In this document: positions 1 to 11,170 of the stretch, piece after piece
Numbering within the stretch: the first letter of the stretch is position 1
Layout: the number at the start of each line of letters is the position of its first letter
DNA from: Dermanyssus gallinae
Lineage: Eukaryota; Arthropoda; Arachnida; Mesostigmata; Dermanyssidae
Direction of reading: 5' to 3'
NCBI GenBank assembly: GCA_003439945.1
Contig: QVRM01006480.1
Location: 62,001 to 126,000, forward strand
Length of the DNA stretch: 64,000 nt
Notes under the pieces: model-generated
What the model was told of the DNA's origin: nothing
What the model saw: only the letters and a program-made list of their open reading frames with translations
Databases searched by the model: none
Program-made: the position numbers and the translations under genes

Positions 1-4
1 TAAA

Positions 5-15
5 TGCGGCAATTA
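5..15. repeat. Target-site duplication, left copy (TGCGGCAATTA)
   Basis: An 11-bp direct repeat that recurs exactly at 2163-2173 and brackets the LINE between them. It is read as the target-site duplication made on insertion. Confidence 0.8.
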
Positions 16-2162
16 TTCATTCATGATTTATTCACCATAGAATTGGTAGTTACAGTCACAATACAACAGTATGGTCTGACATTATATAATCAACTCTGGC
101 TGTTAGGGAGGTTCCAACAATTTCCTTACATACAAGCATGTGGTACCGCCCAATATTGGACTGTCCACAAAAACTACATACGCATTCTCCAATGGTAAAA
201 CAATTTGGCTTCATGCACATAAAATGGTGGTATCCGTGCCATGTCGTTCGGCACACAATTGTGCGATTCCGTTGGCGGCTTCCTTTCCATTTATCAGAAC
301 AAAATGCTGGGCCATCAGTGTAGTTTTCAATGGCAAACTGTATGTTTCTTGATTCTCTGAATGTTCGGTAGGAGTCCAATGCTTCTGTGTTGAACGGGAC
401 CTTGTTGAGAACCAAGTCTTCCGTGAGTGTTCTTTCTCCGCACAGTTCTAAGGCTAGTGTGGCAGATGCGTTTTCAGGCAGTCCCAATATGCGTTTGACA
501 AAGCAAGACTTCACTCTATCTAGGACTTTTAAATCACTCATTGTCAAATGCGGTGCTATGGCGGGTAGACAATAAGTTATGGTCGGGAGAAGTTTGATTT
601 TGAAACAGTTTATTGCTGTTTTTAGGTCTACGTCGCGTAGATCTCCTAGTAAGGTGATTGTGGCCGCCGCTTTTGCCCGTACTCCGTCAACATGTGTACT
701 AAATGAGAGCCTTGGGGTTAGGATAACCCCTAGGTAAGTGAAGCTGTTGACCACCTCAAGCACTCTCTCGTTTATTTTCAAGCGATGATCTCTAGCAGCA
801 TATGATCCTCCTCTGCTGAAACGCATTACCTTTGTTTTATCTGTGTTGATCGAGAGTTTGTTCTGTTCACACCATTGTGCAGTCTCGTTGAGATAAAACT
901 GAAGATGATTTCGGGATTTTGCTAGGATAACCAAGTCATCTGCATAGAAAGCGTGTGGGGCTTTGAGACCACGGAGCAGATCCGAGAGTCCAGTTACGTA
1001 CAGAATGAAAAGGAAAGGGCTAGCTGAGTCTCCTTGGGCCACTCCGATTGTTTGTGTTACGGGTTCTTGTACGTAGTGATCGCCGTTTTTAATCGTTATG
1101 ACGTTATATGCTAGAATGTCATGTAAAATGTTAAAAGTTGCTCCCTTTATGTCAAAACTTGATCGTAGAGTGTTCAGCAGACAGTCCCTCGGAAGACAAT
1201 CGAATGCAGTTTTAAAATCAATAAAAGCAGCGTATGTCATTTCGTTCACTGAGCGGCGATATGATACATGTTTCACTACAAATGAGACCGCATCTGACGT
1301 AGACCGTTCCCGTAGAAAGCCATATTGCTCCGGCGGGACCTTCTCCTCGGTGGCCGAGTACAGCCTGTTAACGATTAGCGATGTTAGGGTCTTATAGAGC
1401 ACGCTTGTGAGTGCGATGCCTCTATAGTTTCTCGGGTCAGTTGGATCTCCTTTACGCTTGAAGATAGGCTGCAGAAAGCTCTGCCGCCACTCGACGGGTA
1501 TTTTCCCTTGTCTAAGACATACATTGTAGAGCTTTGTTAAAATTGGACAAACTACATTTACATTCTTCTTGAGGTGTTCATATGCAATAAGATCTGGCCC
1601 TGTCGACTTCCCATCTTGTTTCTGCTTAATAGCGGCCTCGACTTCGTTTTCGGTAAAATCTGTAAAATTATCATCGTCACAGGCATCTCGGTCTGGTAAT
1701 GCGCACTCTTGTGTCAGTAGTCTTCTGAAGTGATCTACCCAGTCATTATCGTTTATCACTGGATTTAGCGACGTTGGTCTCCTCGGGAGAAGCAGCCACG
1801 GCTTCTGCACGCTTGCTGTTATAAGCCGTACACGCTGATCTTCTTCGTAACGCAATTTTTTCTCTCTTTTCATGTGCGTGAATTCCTTTTTCATCTCTGC
1901 TATGCGACGGAGTGTTGCTGGTGACCTATTTTGAATTGAACAGATTGCGTGCTTCATTTTCCGGCATTCCTCATCAAACCAAGGCTTGTGTCTCTGGATT
2001 TTTGCCTTTACGTTTGATTTCGCAGCGAGGTGAATGGACCATTTAATTGTTCTTTCAATTTCGTTCACGTCGTTGCTGTGTTCAGCTAGCTGTAATGCTT
2101 GTTCCAATAGGTGGCTGTTTAGTGAGCGGCGGACGTGCTTAATTTGGGACGTGACCACACGT
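16..2162 (-). mobile_element. 5'-truncated non-LTR retrotransposon, family A
   Basis: A 2,147-bp insertion with a perfect 11-bp TSD. Its 3' end on the minus strand finishes in AATAAATCATGAATGAA. The endonuclease half of ORF2 is missing, so this is a typical 5'-truncated copy. The clade has an APE-type ORF2 layout with a C-terminal HGYH plus CCHC module shared with the elements at 7.1-11.2, 18-22 and 44.1-44.8 kb; I cannot place it in a named clade with certainty. It sits antisense just upstream of the CD36-like exon at 2369, so probably in an intron. The exact TSD and open frame suggest a young insertion. Confidence 0.85.
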
Positions 2163-2170
2163 TGCGGCAA
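56..2170 (-). CDS. ORF2 reverse transcriptase of family A LINE (5' partial)
   Basis: An open frame of 704 codons encoding the reverse transcriptase half of ORF2, which copies element RNA at a nicked target. Residues 1-160 are the endonuclease-RT linker with PWFDEECR near 63-70. RT blocks follow: YRGIAL (249-254), FIDFKTAFD (316-324, first catalytic Asp), GVAQGDSASP (376-385) and YADD (409-412). The thumb reaches about 600. The C-terminus carries HGYH (645-648) and a C-x2-C-x8-H-x3-C knuckle at 665-681. No internal stop is present. The first codons come from flanking DNA because the copy is 5'-truncated, so there is no native start. The protein could have RT activity, but without endonuclease it is unlikely to be mobile. 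Confidence 0.85.
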   Translation of the reverse strand: MPQRVVTSQIKHVRRSLNSHLLEQALQLAEHSNDVNEIERTIKWSIHLAAKSNVKAKIQRHKPWFDEECRKMKHAICSIQNRSPATLRRIAEMKKEFTHMKREKKLRYEEDQRVRLITASVQKPWLLLPRRPTSLNPVINDNDWVDHFRRLLTQECALPDRDACDDDNFTDFTENEVEAAIKQKQDGKSTGPDLIAYEHLKKNVNVVCPILTKLYNVCLRQGKIPVEWRQSFLQPIFKRKGDPTDPRNYRGIALTSVLYKTLTSLIVNRLYSATEEKVPPEQYGFLRERSTSDAVSFVVKHVSYRRSVNEMTYAAFIDFKTAFDCLPRDCLLNTLRSSFDIKGATFNILHDILAYNVITIKNGDHYVQEPVTQTIGVAQGDSASPFLFILYVTGLSDLLRGLKAPHAFYADDLVILAKSRNHLQFYLNETAQWCEQNKLSINTDKTKVMRFSRGGSYAARDHRLKINERVLEVVNSFTYLGVILTPRLSFSTHVDGVRAKAAATITLLGDLRDVDLKTAINCFKIKLLPTITYCLPAIAPHLTMSDLKVLDRVKSCFVKRILGLPENASATLALELCGERTLTEDLVLNKVPFNTEALDSYRTFRESRNIQFAIENYTDGPAFCSDKWKGSRQRNRTIVCRTTWHGYHHFMCMKPNCFTIGECVCSFCGQSNIGRYHMLVCKEIVGTSLTARVDYIMSDHTVVL

Positions 2171-2173
2171 TTA
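2163..2173. repeat. Target-site duplication, right copy
   Basis: Exact second copy of the 11-bp repeat at 5-15. It marks the 5' (truncated) junction of the minus-strand LINE. Confidence 0.8.
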
Positions 2174-2368
2174 GCAATTGCAAAGTTCTAGTTACAGCTA
2201 ATATAACCATTCACTTGCTTTAAACAGCCATGCATGCGCTAGTGGTACCGTATTCAGTACACTTAATAGGAAGAGCATATTGATAGCTTTCATAACAACT
2301 GAACACACTAGTAAACGAATTTGCAAAGAAATCTAAGCGGTGTCTTATTGATATCATTTTTGCTGCAG
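2174..2368. other. Non-coding gap, probable intron end
   Basis: No gene is visible. The stretch ends in a pyrimidine-rich tract and TGCAG, a good splice acceptor for the CD36-like exon that begins at 2369. Confidence 0.5.
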
Positions 2369-2940
2369 ATGGTGATTTCTTTCCAGCGTTTGAAAAACCA
2401 CCAACGGACGTATACTTATATCGTCCTAACCTTTATAAACCGTGGCCTTTGCATATTGAAAAACGGTTTTCTATAATGGATGAACCAATCGCTCGCTTCA
2501 AAGGAGGCAGTGACCTGTTCAATGAGACCGGAGACCCCGAAATGGATAAGTACGCTCTACATGCATTCATGATGACTCCTTTTTCTGCCAAGTAGATAGT
2601 GAATAATTCTAGGCAGATTCAAATGAGTGTCAGTTCATATTCAGGGTATACTATTAATACATTACTCACGGTCTTTTTAAAAGGCGAAACTCCTCGCTTA
2701 CCACAAAGTGACTGCACTTTATCTCCGTATAGGTGTCTTTGCCCGAATCCAACGCACCTTAGAGGGACGTTTGACGCTAGCCTGCGGAATACGTACGAAA
2801 CCTATTTGGAGCACAGGCTTACGGTGCCAGTTGTGTTGAGTCAGCCTCATTTTCTTAACGGAGATCCCTCGCTGCGACATTCCGTCAGCGGATTACATCC
2901 CGATGCAAAAAGGCACAGTTCCTATATTGACATTCATGCG
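2369..2940 (+). CDS. CD36/scavenger receptor class B ectodomain exon(s), partial, with in-frame stop
   Basis: CD36-family proteins are two-pass membrane receptors that bind lipids, lipoproteins or pheromones with a large ectodomain. This block starts after TGCAG (2364-2368) and ends at a consensus GTAAGT donor (2941). Its translation has the family landmarks in order: a DG..FPAF..P segment with LYRPNLYKPW (family: DGxxFPPF..LY.FSPDLCRS), then SQPHFLNGD, SGLHPDAKRHSSYIDIH (family: SLPHFLxxDP..GLxPNxxxHxTYLDIHP). Everything is in one frame, but TAG at 2593-2595 interrupts it. Either a small intron lies between about 2590 and 2690, or the copy carries a nonsense mutation or sequence error. The earlier exons would lie left of the window, since transcription is rightward. 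Family identity is strong; integrity is unsure. Confidence 0.75.
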
Positions 2941-3179
2941 GTAAGTTTTGTCATGCCTTTTTGTGTTCTAGAGTAGCAATTTAATATGCAATATGTACAT
3001 TTACTTGTTGTTTCTGTGTGTATTTTTTTTAAGCAGACCAGCTTTCTATTGTCGTCGGTTAGAGATGTGAAAGTTATACAATTCGACCGAGGGGCTAATA
3101 ATAGATAATGTGTAAGATGTGCATACACAGGACTCTAACCTGAAACCATAGAGGTATATTAACTCGTACTTTCTACTCA
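2941..3179. other. Intron start, no gene seen
   Basis: Begins with the GTAAGT donor. The rest is AT-rich with no recognisable coding sequence before R1-clade debris starts near 3180. Confidence 0.5.
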
Positions 3180-5985
3180 GAGTACTTTGCGGAGGCCATT
3201 ATGAGGATGTTCCGACAACACGGCAGTCGAAATGATACTTGGCGAGCTGACCGCCTTCATGCGCGAACCGACGGCGCCCAAGAGAATCATTTTCACGGGA
3301 GTCTTTAATACGCCCTTCGAGACATAGGGACATAGCACGAAGAGAATAAATCGGTGGTCTGCTACTCGACTGGGTGGCAGCCAGCAATCTGATGGTAACG
3401 AATCAACGCTCCAGCGATTAAGACACGACACCACACAGGAGGTCCACGTCGATCTGACAATATGAAGCAAAGATGTGGTGGAAGCAATCTTCGGTTGGAG
3501 GGTCCTGGCGGGCGAGGTTAATATCAGTGATCATCACTGCATTGAATTCTCGATTACCAAGGACACACTGACCGCGGCAACTCCGCCCCCAAGACGCACA
3601 TGCTTTAGAATTAAGAATGAATGATGATGAAGTGACGCAAAAAGCACTTAAAAAGGCAATCCAAAAAGGTAGCACACCGACAACGCCAGAGATTCTACAC
3701 CGTACACTGCTTAAAGTCTGTGCGGTGGCCTCTGACCTGCCGACCCACCCAGTGAGGAAGCGATCCGTTCAGCCAAAACATTAGTGGAACGACGAAATCA
3801 AGACCCGCCGAAAAGAACTCATGAAAGCTCGAAAACGCCTGAGGCATGAGAGAGCAAATGGGAGACCCACGGGTGATAATCTTATTGCATACAGGCAGTG
3901 TGCGGCGAAACTGAAACGAGCAATCGCTGACAGTAAAAGGAAATGTTGGGAGAACTTCCTGGCAGAGATCGACGACAATCCCTAGGGCCGACCGTACAAG
4001 ATGGTGCGGGTCCAAATGAGGAAGACACCAAAGCTGAATATGCCGGAATAAGAACGAAAGGACGCCCTAAAGAGGCTCTTCCCCTACCATAAAGACTTTT
4101 GTAGGGAAGATTTCCAAATGCCAGAAGGATACGATCCAGCAGAGGACGATGTACCTCCGGTCTCGGTGCAGGAAGTTCTCCAGGCGGCTGATCGCATCAG
4201 GACTTGTGAGTCCCCAGGACCAGATGGCATCCCGGCGGAGGCCGTCAGAGTGCTTTTCAAAGAATTCCCTGCGGTTGTCGCTCGCGTGGCCACTGGGATT
4301 CTTCGGAGAGGAAAACGCCCGTCTTTATGGAAGGCTGCGGAGGTAGTGCTGATCCCGAAAGTTAACGGTAGCTACGGAACAATATGCCTTATTAACACGC
4401 TTGCCAAGGGCTTCGAAAAGATCATCGAGGAGCTCTTTTGCTGAAAATTTTGGACTATTGTCAGCGACCCAATGTGGGTTCCGAAAAATAGATTTGTCCA
4501 CACAGCAATTCACAGAGTCGTGCAAAGGCAGAACTGCTACACAGTTCAACAAGAGGGACTCGCCAGCAGATCGCTGCAATCTTCCTGGACGTGAGAAACG
4601 CGTTTAACAGTCTTCCATGGAAGGTCATCCTAGAAACCCTCAGGAGGAAGCAAGTACCCATGTACTTGGTTAGTGTGTTCTCAAACTACCTAAGAGTGCA
4701 AAATCTCGAGCGCCGAGACAGCAAAGGACATGACAGCTGGTGTACCACAGGGCTCCATTCTCGGACCACTACTGCGGAATATTGCTTGTGACGACGTGCT
4801 GCGTATTCAAGGCCTCCCAAGAAGGGTGGAGGTATTAGCGTACGCAGACGATCTGGCAGTAGTCGTCAAAGTCAAGTCGAGTGTCCAGCTTGAACTGAAT
4901 GCCAACAAGGCCCTGCAGGCGATTAACGAATGGACGGCAAGCGTTCAGCTCGAATTGGCGCCGGAGAAGAGAGAGGCGGTTTGCTCACCGGCCGAGTCGC
5001 AGTCGACCCGGTACACTTCACGTTGGTAGACAAGAGCATCAAGACAGTCAAGCATTCTCGGTACCTGGGGGTCTACCTGTACAGAGGGCTCAGGAGAAAT
5101 AAACACGTTAATTGCCACGACAAAAGCAATGAAAGCAGCAAACGACATTGCGAAGATCTTACCGAACATCCACGGACCCAAGCGAGCGGATCGAAGGAGA
5201 TTTGTGATGTCAGTGGCAGTAGTATCGATAGCCATTTTCGGCTGCTCAGTCTGGGTCACCCCGGCAACAGCCACAGCAAGAACTAAAAACCTGCTAAGGA
5301 AAACCCAGCGAAGGACGGCGCTAAGGATCATCCAGGCATACCGTACTGTAAGTACGGCTGCTGCCCTGGTCCTGGCCGGCGCTCTTCCGTGGCATCTTGT
5401 AGTTAAGGAACGGCGCAGATTGTGGGAAAAGGACGACAGCGCTCAAAAGAGGCGGAGCGCGAAGCTACGCTTTCCGAGTGGCAACGAAAGTGGACAGAAC
5501 TGCGGCAGGGAGAGCCCGGATCCAAGGTCCAGGATTTAATCCCGGACATTAAAAAGTAGATGGATCGCCTGAAAGGCGACATGGACTTCTTCATGACCCA
5601 GGTCATAACTGGACATGGAGATTTCCAGGCCTACCTGGACGATTTCAACGTAGTTATCCAATCGGGGAGCTGCATCCACTGCACACAAGGCGCACGAGAC
5701 GATGCATTTTATACGATGTTCGTTTGCACTGCCCTAGAGCAAGCAAGGGCACTGGGGTTTAAGCAAAGTGACGTGCCGCTGGCAGCGACCCGATGTTGAG
5801 AAATCTTCCTCTAATCATGCCGAGAACCAGCATGAAGGATTTCATCTGCGAAACGACCAGCGGCTGGGAAGTTGGGGCTCAAACAGCAAAAGAAGTCCTC
5901 GCGGTGAAAAGGCGACTCGCCCGAATACGCTTGCAAGGGTTCCCCGTCACGGAAGATGGCGGCTTAGGAGAACACAGAGACGTGG
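3180..5985 (+). pseudogene. R1-clade LINE ORF2, heavily mutated
   Basis: A decayed ORF2 of an R1-clade (APE endonuclease plus RT) LINE. The endonuclease end survives near 3515-3560 as a SDHHCIEF-like block. A basic linker follows at 3780-4000. RT pieces lie in different frames: GPDGIPAEAV (about 4215-4245), a LIPK..G block (4350-4400), a DVRNAFNSLPWK-like core (4580-4625), GVPQGSILGP (4738-4770) and AYADDLAVV (4838-4865). The C-terminal QVITGHGDFQAYL block is at 5600-5640, followed by a degraded zinc knuckle and a GWEVGAQTAKEVLAVK-like tail near 5860-5915. Several stops and frameshifts make it non-functional. It joins an unrelated RT fragment near 5985. Confidence 0.75.
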
Positions 5986-6710
5986 AACTGAATGGTTCTA
6001 ATCAAGAAGTGACACTCTCCTCTACTATCAAATGTCTGGGCTTAACTTTAAAAGAGACGCTTAGATGGCATGATCACTAGATGTTATTACGCTTAAATGC
6101 TATGCGGTAATTTAATCTATTCGTCGTCTTCGAGAACTAGGAGTGCCTGTCGAGGGTCTTTGTTGTTATTGTGTATAAAATGCTATTAATGCAAATTCTT
6201 TGTTGTGGTATTTTTATTTGGGGAGTTCATAATAAGGTTTAACTCATAGGGCCGAAGTCATTCAGAAAGAAACCCTCAGGGCAGTATTTAACTTGCGCCG
6301 CAGCGATTCGGTTCGTAAGTGTTTTCATTTCAAGATTCAAAATTTGCGAGGCCAGTAGCTCTAAAGCAGTCCGCTCGTCATGCTCTCGCGTACACCCTGC
6401 CAACTATCTAGACCGAACTTTCCAAAGAAATTCATGTGCTCACCTCAGTCAGATTATTTAAATGTGAGGTAAAGAACTGGGTAAAAATTATTGTCAAAAC
6501 TAGTTACCCGTCAATAGGTTGAAGTGTCATGTATGTGAACGGGAAAAGTTTTTAGCGACTTCAATTGTAAGTTTTGTATGGAGTGAGACATGTTAAAGTA
6601 TGAAATAGATAATGTTGGTGCTAGTACATATATTAGATATTTTTATTTCCGAGAACTTAAGCATTGTGAAATTGCGGTTCCGTGAATAAACCTTAAATTG
6701 AAATTGAAAA
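5986..6710 (+). mobile_element. 3' end of a second LINE (L2/CR1/Jockey-like), fragment
   Basis: A 3'-terminal fragment beginning with an RT thumb-like block (SSTIKCLGLTLKETLRWHDH). It is followed in broken frames by a tail of the kind seen in L2/CR1/Jockey ORF2 C-termini (RAEVIQKETLRAVFNL). It ends in a short A-rich repeat, AAATTGAAATTGAAA, typical of a LINE 3' tail. Its upstream part is missing, and the R1 relic runs straight into it. Confidence 0.5.
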
Positions 6711-6965
6711 AGGGGGAACCTTCCCTGCGGATGACCTCGGCCTATTACTCCGTTAGGCACCTACCGCTCCTACCTATACATAGTACTAGGGTGGTTTAGA
6801 GTAAACCTTAAGAGAGGCTGCGGTTTTCAGAACATCAAAAACCCGGAGTTTTAGTTGGTAACGCCGGCAGTCTTGCGGCGAGTCCGACACTGTTCGGCCC
6901 ACATCCAAAGGTGGTGTCCGTTCGTGCGTAACGCATTTCTCCTCTCTCTACAAAAATTATGAGGA
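6711..6965 (+). mobile_element. R1-type 3'UTR remnant
   Basis: Non-coding, GC-richer than its surroundings. It ends in CGTGCGTAACGCATTTCTCC (about 6923-6942), the same terminal box found at the 3' ends of the other R1-clade copies in the window. Probably an extremely 5'-truncated R1-family copy. Confidence 0.45.
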
Positions 6966-7004
6966 AGCTCCAAGAAGCTCAATGTTTTCCATATCGTTAT
7001 TATT

Positions 7005-7085
7005 GCCGAGGTAGCTCTGTGGGCAAAACGGAAAGCTCTCGACTAGTAAACAAAACAACCGGGTTCAAGACGCGCTTGTGTTGAA
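7005..7085 (+). repeat. tRNA-derived SINE or tRNA-like relic
   Basis: Contains an A-box-like TAGCTCTGTGGGC (7012-7024) and a B-box-like GGGTTCAAGAC (7061-7071) at tRNA spacing, without a good cloverleaf. It aligns along most of its length with the minus-strand copy at 17490-17556, so it is a dispersed tRNA-derived repeat, not a tRNA gene. Confidence 0.5.
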
Positions 7086-7143
7086 ATATTTTTATCTTTC
7101 ATTTTCTTTTTTTCCTTTCTTTTTTTTGTGATTAAAATCTAAT

Positions 7144-8265
7144 ATGGCTGACGCTCTAAACTGTGGGGTTTGCAAAACTATCATAGTCGCGGAAACAAGT
7201 TACTGTGTATGTGCGATCTGCAGAATCATCTTTCATGTACAATGCAGAGACATTGAGAGCTGGGCAACAATGACCACGCAGGCGAGGCAGGCTTGGCGGT
7301 GCAATATATGCAACTTTTCATCAGCAGGGCTAACTGCCGCTCAGTTCGCACTCGAACTTGATGTCCTGATCTCAAAACTGGCGTCATCAGAATACACAGC
7401 GCCACTTTGCGAGACGATTGCTCTTCTTTTCTCCCGAATCGCATGGCTCGAGCACCAGGTCAATTTCCTATAAAGCAAGGGTCCTACTTATGGACGGCTC
7501 TGCCGTCAAAAACGTGCGCAGTAAAATTCTCGACAATTTTGGCCGCACGCCAAACAGAGAGAGATAATCATTCACGCGGATCAGTTTGATACAATGAATA
7601 GACGCGGACCCGCAGCTATCAAGGCAATCGTCAAGTTTGGAGATGTGCCTGCCTCCAAATCTGCAAACTCCAGCATGATAGTTATCTCAATTCCAAATCA
7701 TTTGACAGAGTGTAGGCCGTTTAATGAAACCCTTAGCGTCTTGAAGCTGTCGAGCTCCATTGAACTTATGGATGTAACCAACGTCCAAACCGATACTGTT
7801 CTGAGCAAATCTGTCTATTATAGCAAACAAGTAACCGCTAAAATAGCACACGTCATAGGAACAACGGTCGCCAACGTCTTAAATCTTAAGCCAAAGGACG
7901 CCGAGTGGGTAAACAAAACTGATTTAAAAAGTGCTTCTCGAAGTGTGCATCCCGAAAGCACCAACTCCTGGAAGCCTACTCAACGGGACTCAATGTCGAA
8001 CTGGGCAACAAGTAAGGCAGCAGAATCTACGCGACGGTTTGGTTCAATTTTCTCAGCCCAAGAGATGGCGCGATCGTCGTTCGTGGCGCGCATACGATGG
8101 ACAATCGCCGCAACAACCGACGCAACCTGGCAGACAACAGCCTGTGCCACCATATATATACAACAACAGACCCAGCAGCAGACGTCCGACACTGACTGGG
8201 CAGTTCAGGCACCAAATGTGGGTCAGTTAACTATGGGGTTTGGAACCCATATCAGATTTCCTTGA
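7144..8265 (+). pseudogene. ORF1 of family D LINE (PHD-like finger protein)
   Basis: ORF1 proteins of non-LTR elements bind element RNA. The N-terminal 109 codons (7144-7473) contain a Cys/His series: CGVC, CAIC, FHVQC and WRCNIC. This is the spacing of a PHD/FYVE-like finger, as in ORF1s of several LINE clades. A stop ends that frame. A second open piece (7594-8265) begins downstream and probably carries the RNA-binding middle and a Gln/Arg-rich tail. The finger resembles that of the ORF1 at 20851-21919 in layout more than in sequence. Confidence 0.6.
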
Positions 8266-8422
8266 TGTACCCGAATTTGCTACAGCGAGGGCAACTATCC
8301 TTTTAGAGTCACCCGCAGCAAACCACTCGCTTCAGACAGAAACTCAAGTTCGCCCCTGCAATTAGTCTCATCTCAAGATCCATCAGTGGAAGGTCGAGGG
8401 CATTGGTAACGGTTTACCTCTG

Positions 8423-11152
8423 TTGATACCATCGGAAACAAATAAGTTCAATATTATCGTTCTTACCGAGACATGGTCTGATGGGGTTGACCTTTTTGGG
8501 TTCTACTCAGCTAATCGCCCGGCTCATAAAAATCACGGCCGGGAACGGCCCAGCGGTGGAGTATCGGTCTGTTATAATGAATTTTTAGGAGCCGTTGCGA
8601 CTAAGTTGAGTGACGACAACTCTGTGGTTCTTGAGCCAGACAAAATCAACACAGTCGCCGTATACTTGAGCTCACATGAAGACATAAACAAGTTTGTCGA
8701 TCGATTGGTGCAAGCCCTATTTGCAATTGATCAAAATAAACCAACAGTTTTGGCAGGCGACGTAAACTGTCGTCTCGACCAACCGGGCGCATGAATGAAA
8801 GCAGATATTACTGGATATTCTCTACCAATTTGGTATGTGGGTGATCACATGCCCAGCATAGCATTCCTTTAAAGGACACCAAGGGTCATTAACAATCGAT
8901 ATTTTTGCAACCAACCTAAGCCCGAATGACATACCAACATTGCGGATATGCAAGCAATATTACAGCTTTTGGCAGCAGGCCGCACCTGCCGGTAACTCTG
9001 CTATTCAAGGTGCACACAAACATTACTACGGCAAAATTGCCGAAAGTGTGCCGGAAAATTGCTAGTTTCAAATCTCATCAACCGTTTGTCTAGGAGATTG
9101 AACTTCGATTCAGATAGCTTCGGCATAGAGAGTCTTTGCGAAAAACTGACTACAACAATCCTGAGTTGCGTAGCTCCCTCCACCACTCGGCGCTCAAAAC
9201 CATGGTTCAACAGACAGAGCCACGAGGCTCAAAAGTATGCGAAGCAATCCTTTTTTCTGACCCGCTGCCGTCCAGAGATGACTGATTTCTACAATAGGAT
9301 CCGCAAATGGTGTTCTAATACCCTAAAGGAGGCCTGGCTTGCATATATTGAAATACAAGAAGCAAAACTGATTCAAGCAACAGAACGGCAGGACCATAAA
9401 TGAATCCGCCAGTCAAAAGAAAAAGTTGCATGTCGCATTTCGTCCGCAATTCTTGTCCAGCACTTCAGAGATATGTTCTCGTCAGCGAACACAATCCCGA
9501 ACGAAGTGCCAGTGTCTCAGGGCCCGCATAGCGAAATTGCCAGCATCCTCCGGGCCAATACCGACGAACCATTCACCTTACAGGAAGTTGCCATGGCAAT
9601 TTCGCACCTTAAAATGGAAAGGCGCCGGGACCAGATAAGATTAGAAATAATCATATCAAGCAGTCGGAACCGTTGCAACCTGCAATTACTCACTTAATGA
9701 ATAGATGCCTAGACATAGGGAACATACCGGCTTGTTGGCGAGACTGTATACTGGCCGTGATTCCTAAAGGCAAAGGCGACATGTTGGATTCTTCAGCCTA
9801 GAGAGGAATTTCAAAGAAGAGCTCTATCTAAAAACTACTATCGCTGCTCCTAACCCGGCGCCTGAAATTTCTCAATGCAAGGCTTCATACCCGAACAACA
9901 CCATGGATTCAGACGCTGCAAATCGACATATACAGCTTTCGCAATATTCCTCGAGGATATTAAGAAAATAGTAAGCCGCCGCGGGCGTTCAATGTTTGCA
10001 ATATTTGTAGATTTCAAATCTGCTTTTGACACTGCACCTCGAAACGTTGCCCTTTGGAAGATTGCAGCTTTGGGTATGCCACCACGCTTTCTCAAACTAT
10101 TGACGGCTATTCTCTAGGAGAGTTATGTGCTATTGGACGACGGCGTTGCCGAACATCTCAAATTTGGACAGACAACAGGTGTTGCTCAGGCCGATAACCT
10201 TAGTCCAGTCCGGTTTTCTATAATTGTCAGTGAGCTGCCGGCAATTATGAAGAAGCATCCGTCAGTGCAACTCATCCAGTACGCTGACGATATTGCAATC
10301 ACTTTGAAAGTCGCTTCCACATACAGCAAGCGTTGGTTACTCTTGCAAAGTTTGCGGCAGACACTTTACTGGAAAAATATTTTAAAGACAAAAGCAATGA
10401 AATTCCGTCTTAGAGGACGCCTCGCAAAAGTTGATATCATAAAGCTTCGCGGCCAACCTATTGAATTTGTCAACTATTTTCCATGTTTGGGCTTGGGATT
10501 TATGCCCAGCGGCACTCATTATCCAGACATATAGAGGAAAAGGGTCCGTAAGGCGCTGATTTCCATTCACTCAACTAAGAATCCGCAACTCCTCTCACTA
10601 ACACACGGCTTCAAAATTATTTGACCTGAGAGTTGCCCAACAACAAGCAATGCCATCGAACTTATTTGGGAGCATCTCAGAGCTTCAAGTTTTGACGAAC
10701 TTGACCGCCTGAAAGCAATATATTTTATAGGGGTAATGGGCGTTCACCGAAGCAGCCGCAACCGATTGGTGTATCTGGCTGCGGGCACTTTTCACAAAAG
10801 ACCTTCAGCACCGCTTTAATGTGCGGCTAACTCACGATTATCAAGAGCACTTACTAAAGTGGAAAGCTAAGATCTTTCAAGTGGACATGGATTTATATCG
10901 GACGCAATGATGAACAACTCGTAGAGGAATGCCCAATACGAAACTCGCCACCGCATTATGCGTCATGCAATGCACGGTTTCAATGCAGTGTGCACGAAAG
11001 TTGGTTTCTATGAGGCAGACGAGCAGTGCACCTGTCGGCACTGTGGAACAACTTGTTCAACCTATCATCTATTGCATTGCCGGAATCCACCAATTCTCCG
11101 GCAAATTAATATGAAACATACACTCAACTTGAGTAATGATTGTTTTAAATAA
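8423..11152 (+). pseudogene. ORF2 of family D LINE (endonuclease, RT, zinc knuckle), broken
   Basis: The endonuclease N-terminal half is at 8423-8794 (LTETWSDG; a GG.SV.Y block; LAGDVNCRLD in place of GDFN). RT pieces follow: CILAVIPKGKGD (9749-9780), MFAIFVDFKSAFDTAPR (9991-10040), TTGVAQADNLSP (10171-10206) and QYADDIAI (10278-10301). The thumb KFRLRGRLAKVD and CLGLGF follow. The end (10958-11152) carries MHGFNAVC, CTCRHCG, CSTYHLLHC, the same module as in elements A, J and the 44-kb copy. The QA for QG change in the PQG block and many shifts make it inactive. Confidence 0.65.
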
Positions 11153-11170
11153 ATTATTCGGTATTAATAT

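Larger units (their letters stand above)
7120..11170 (+). mobile_element. Near full-length but decayed LINE, family D
   Basis: An APE-type LINE with ORF1 (PHD-like zinc finger), endonuclease, RT and C-terminal CCHC in order, so close to full length (about 4 kb). It ends near AAATAAATTATTC, a tail like those of the 11-bp-TSD elements A and J. It belongs to the same broad clade as J: same order, same short leader and same HGFH/CCHC end. I could not find its TSD. Many frameshifts and stops indicate an old copy. Confidence 0.7.
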
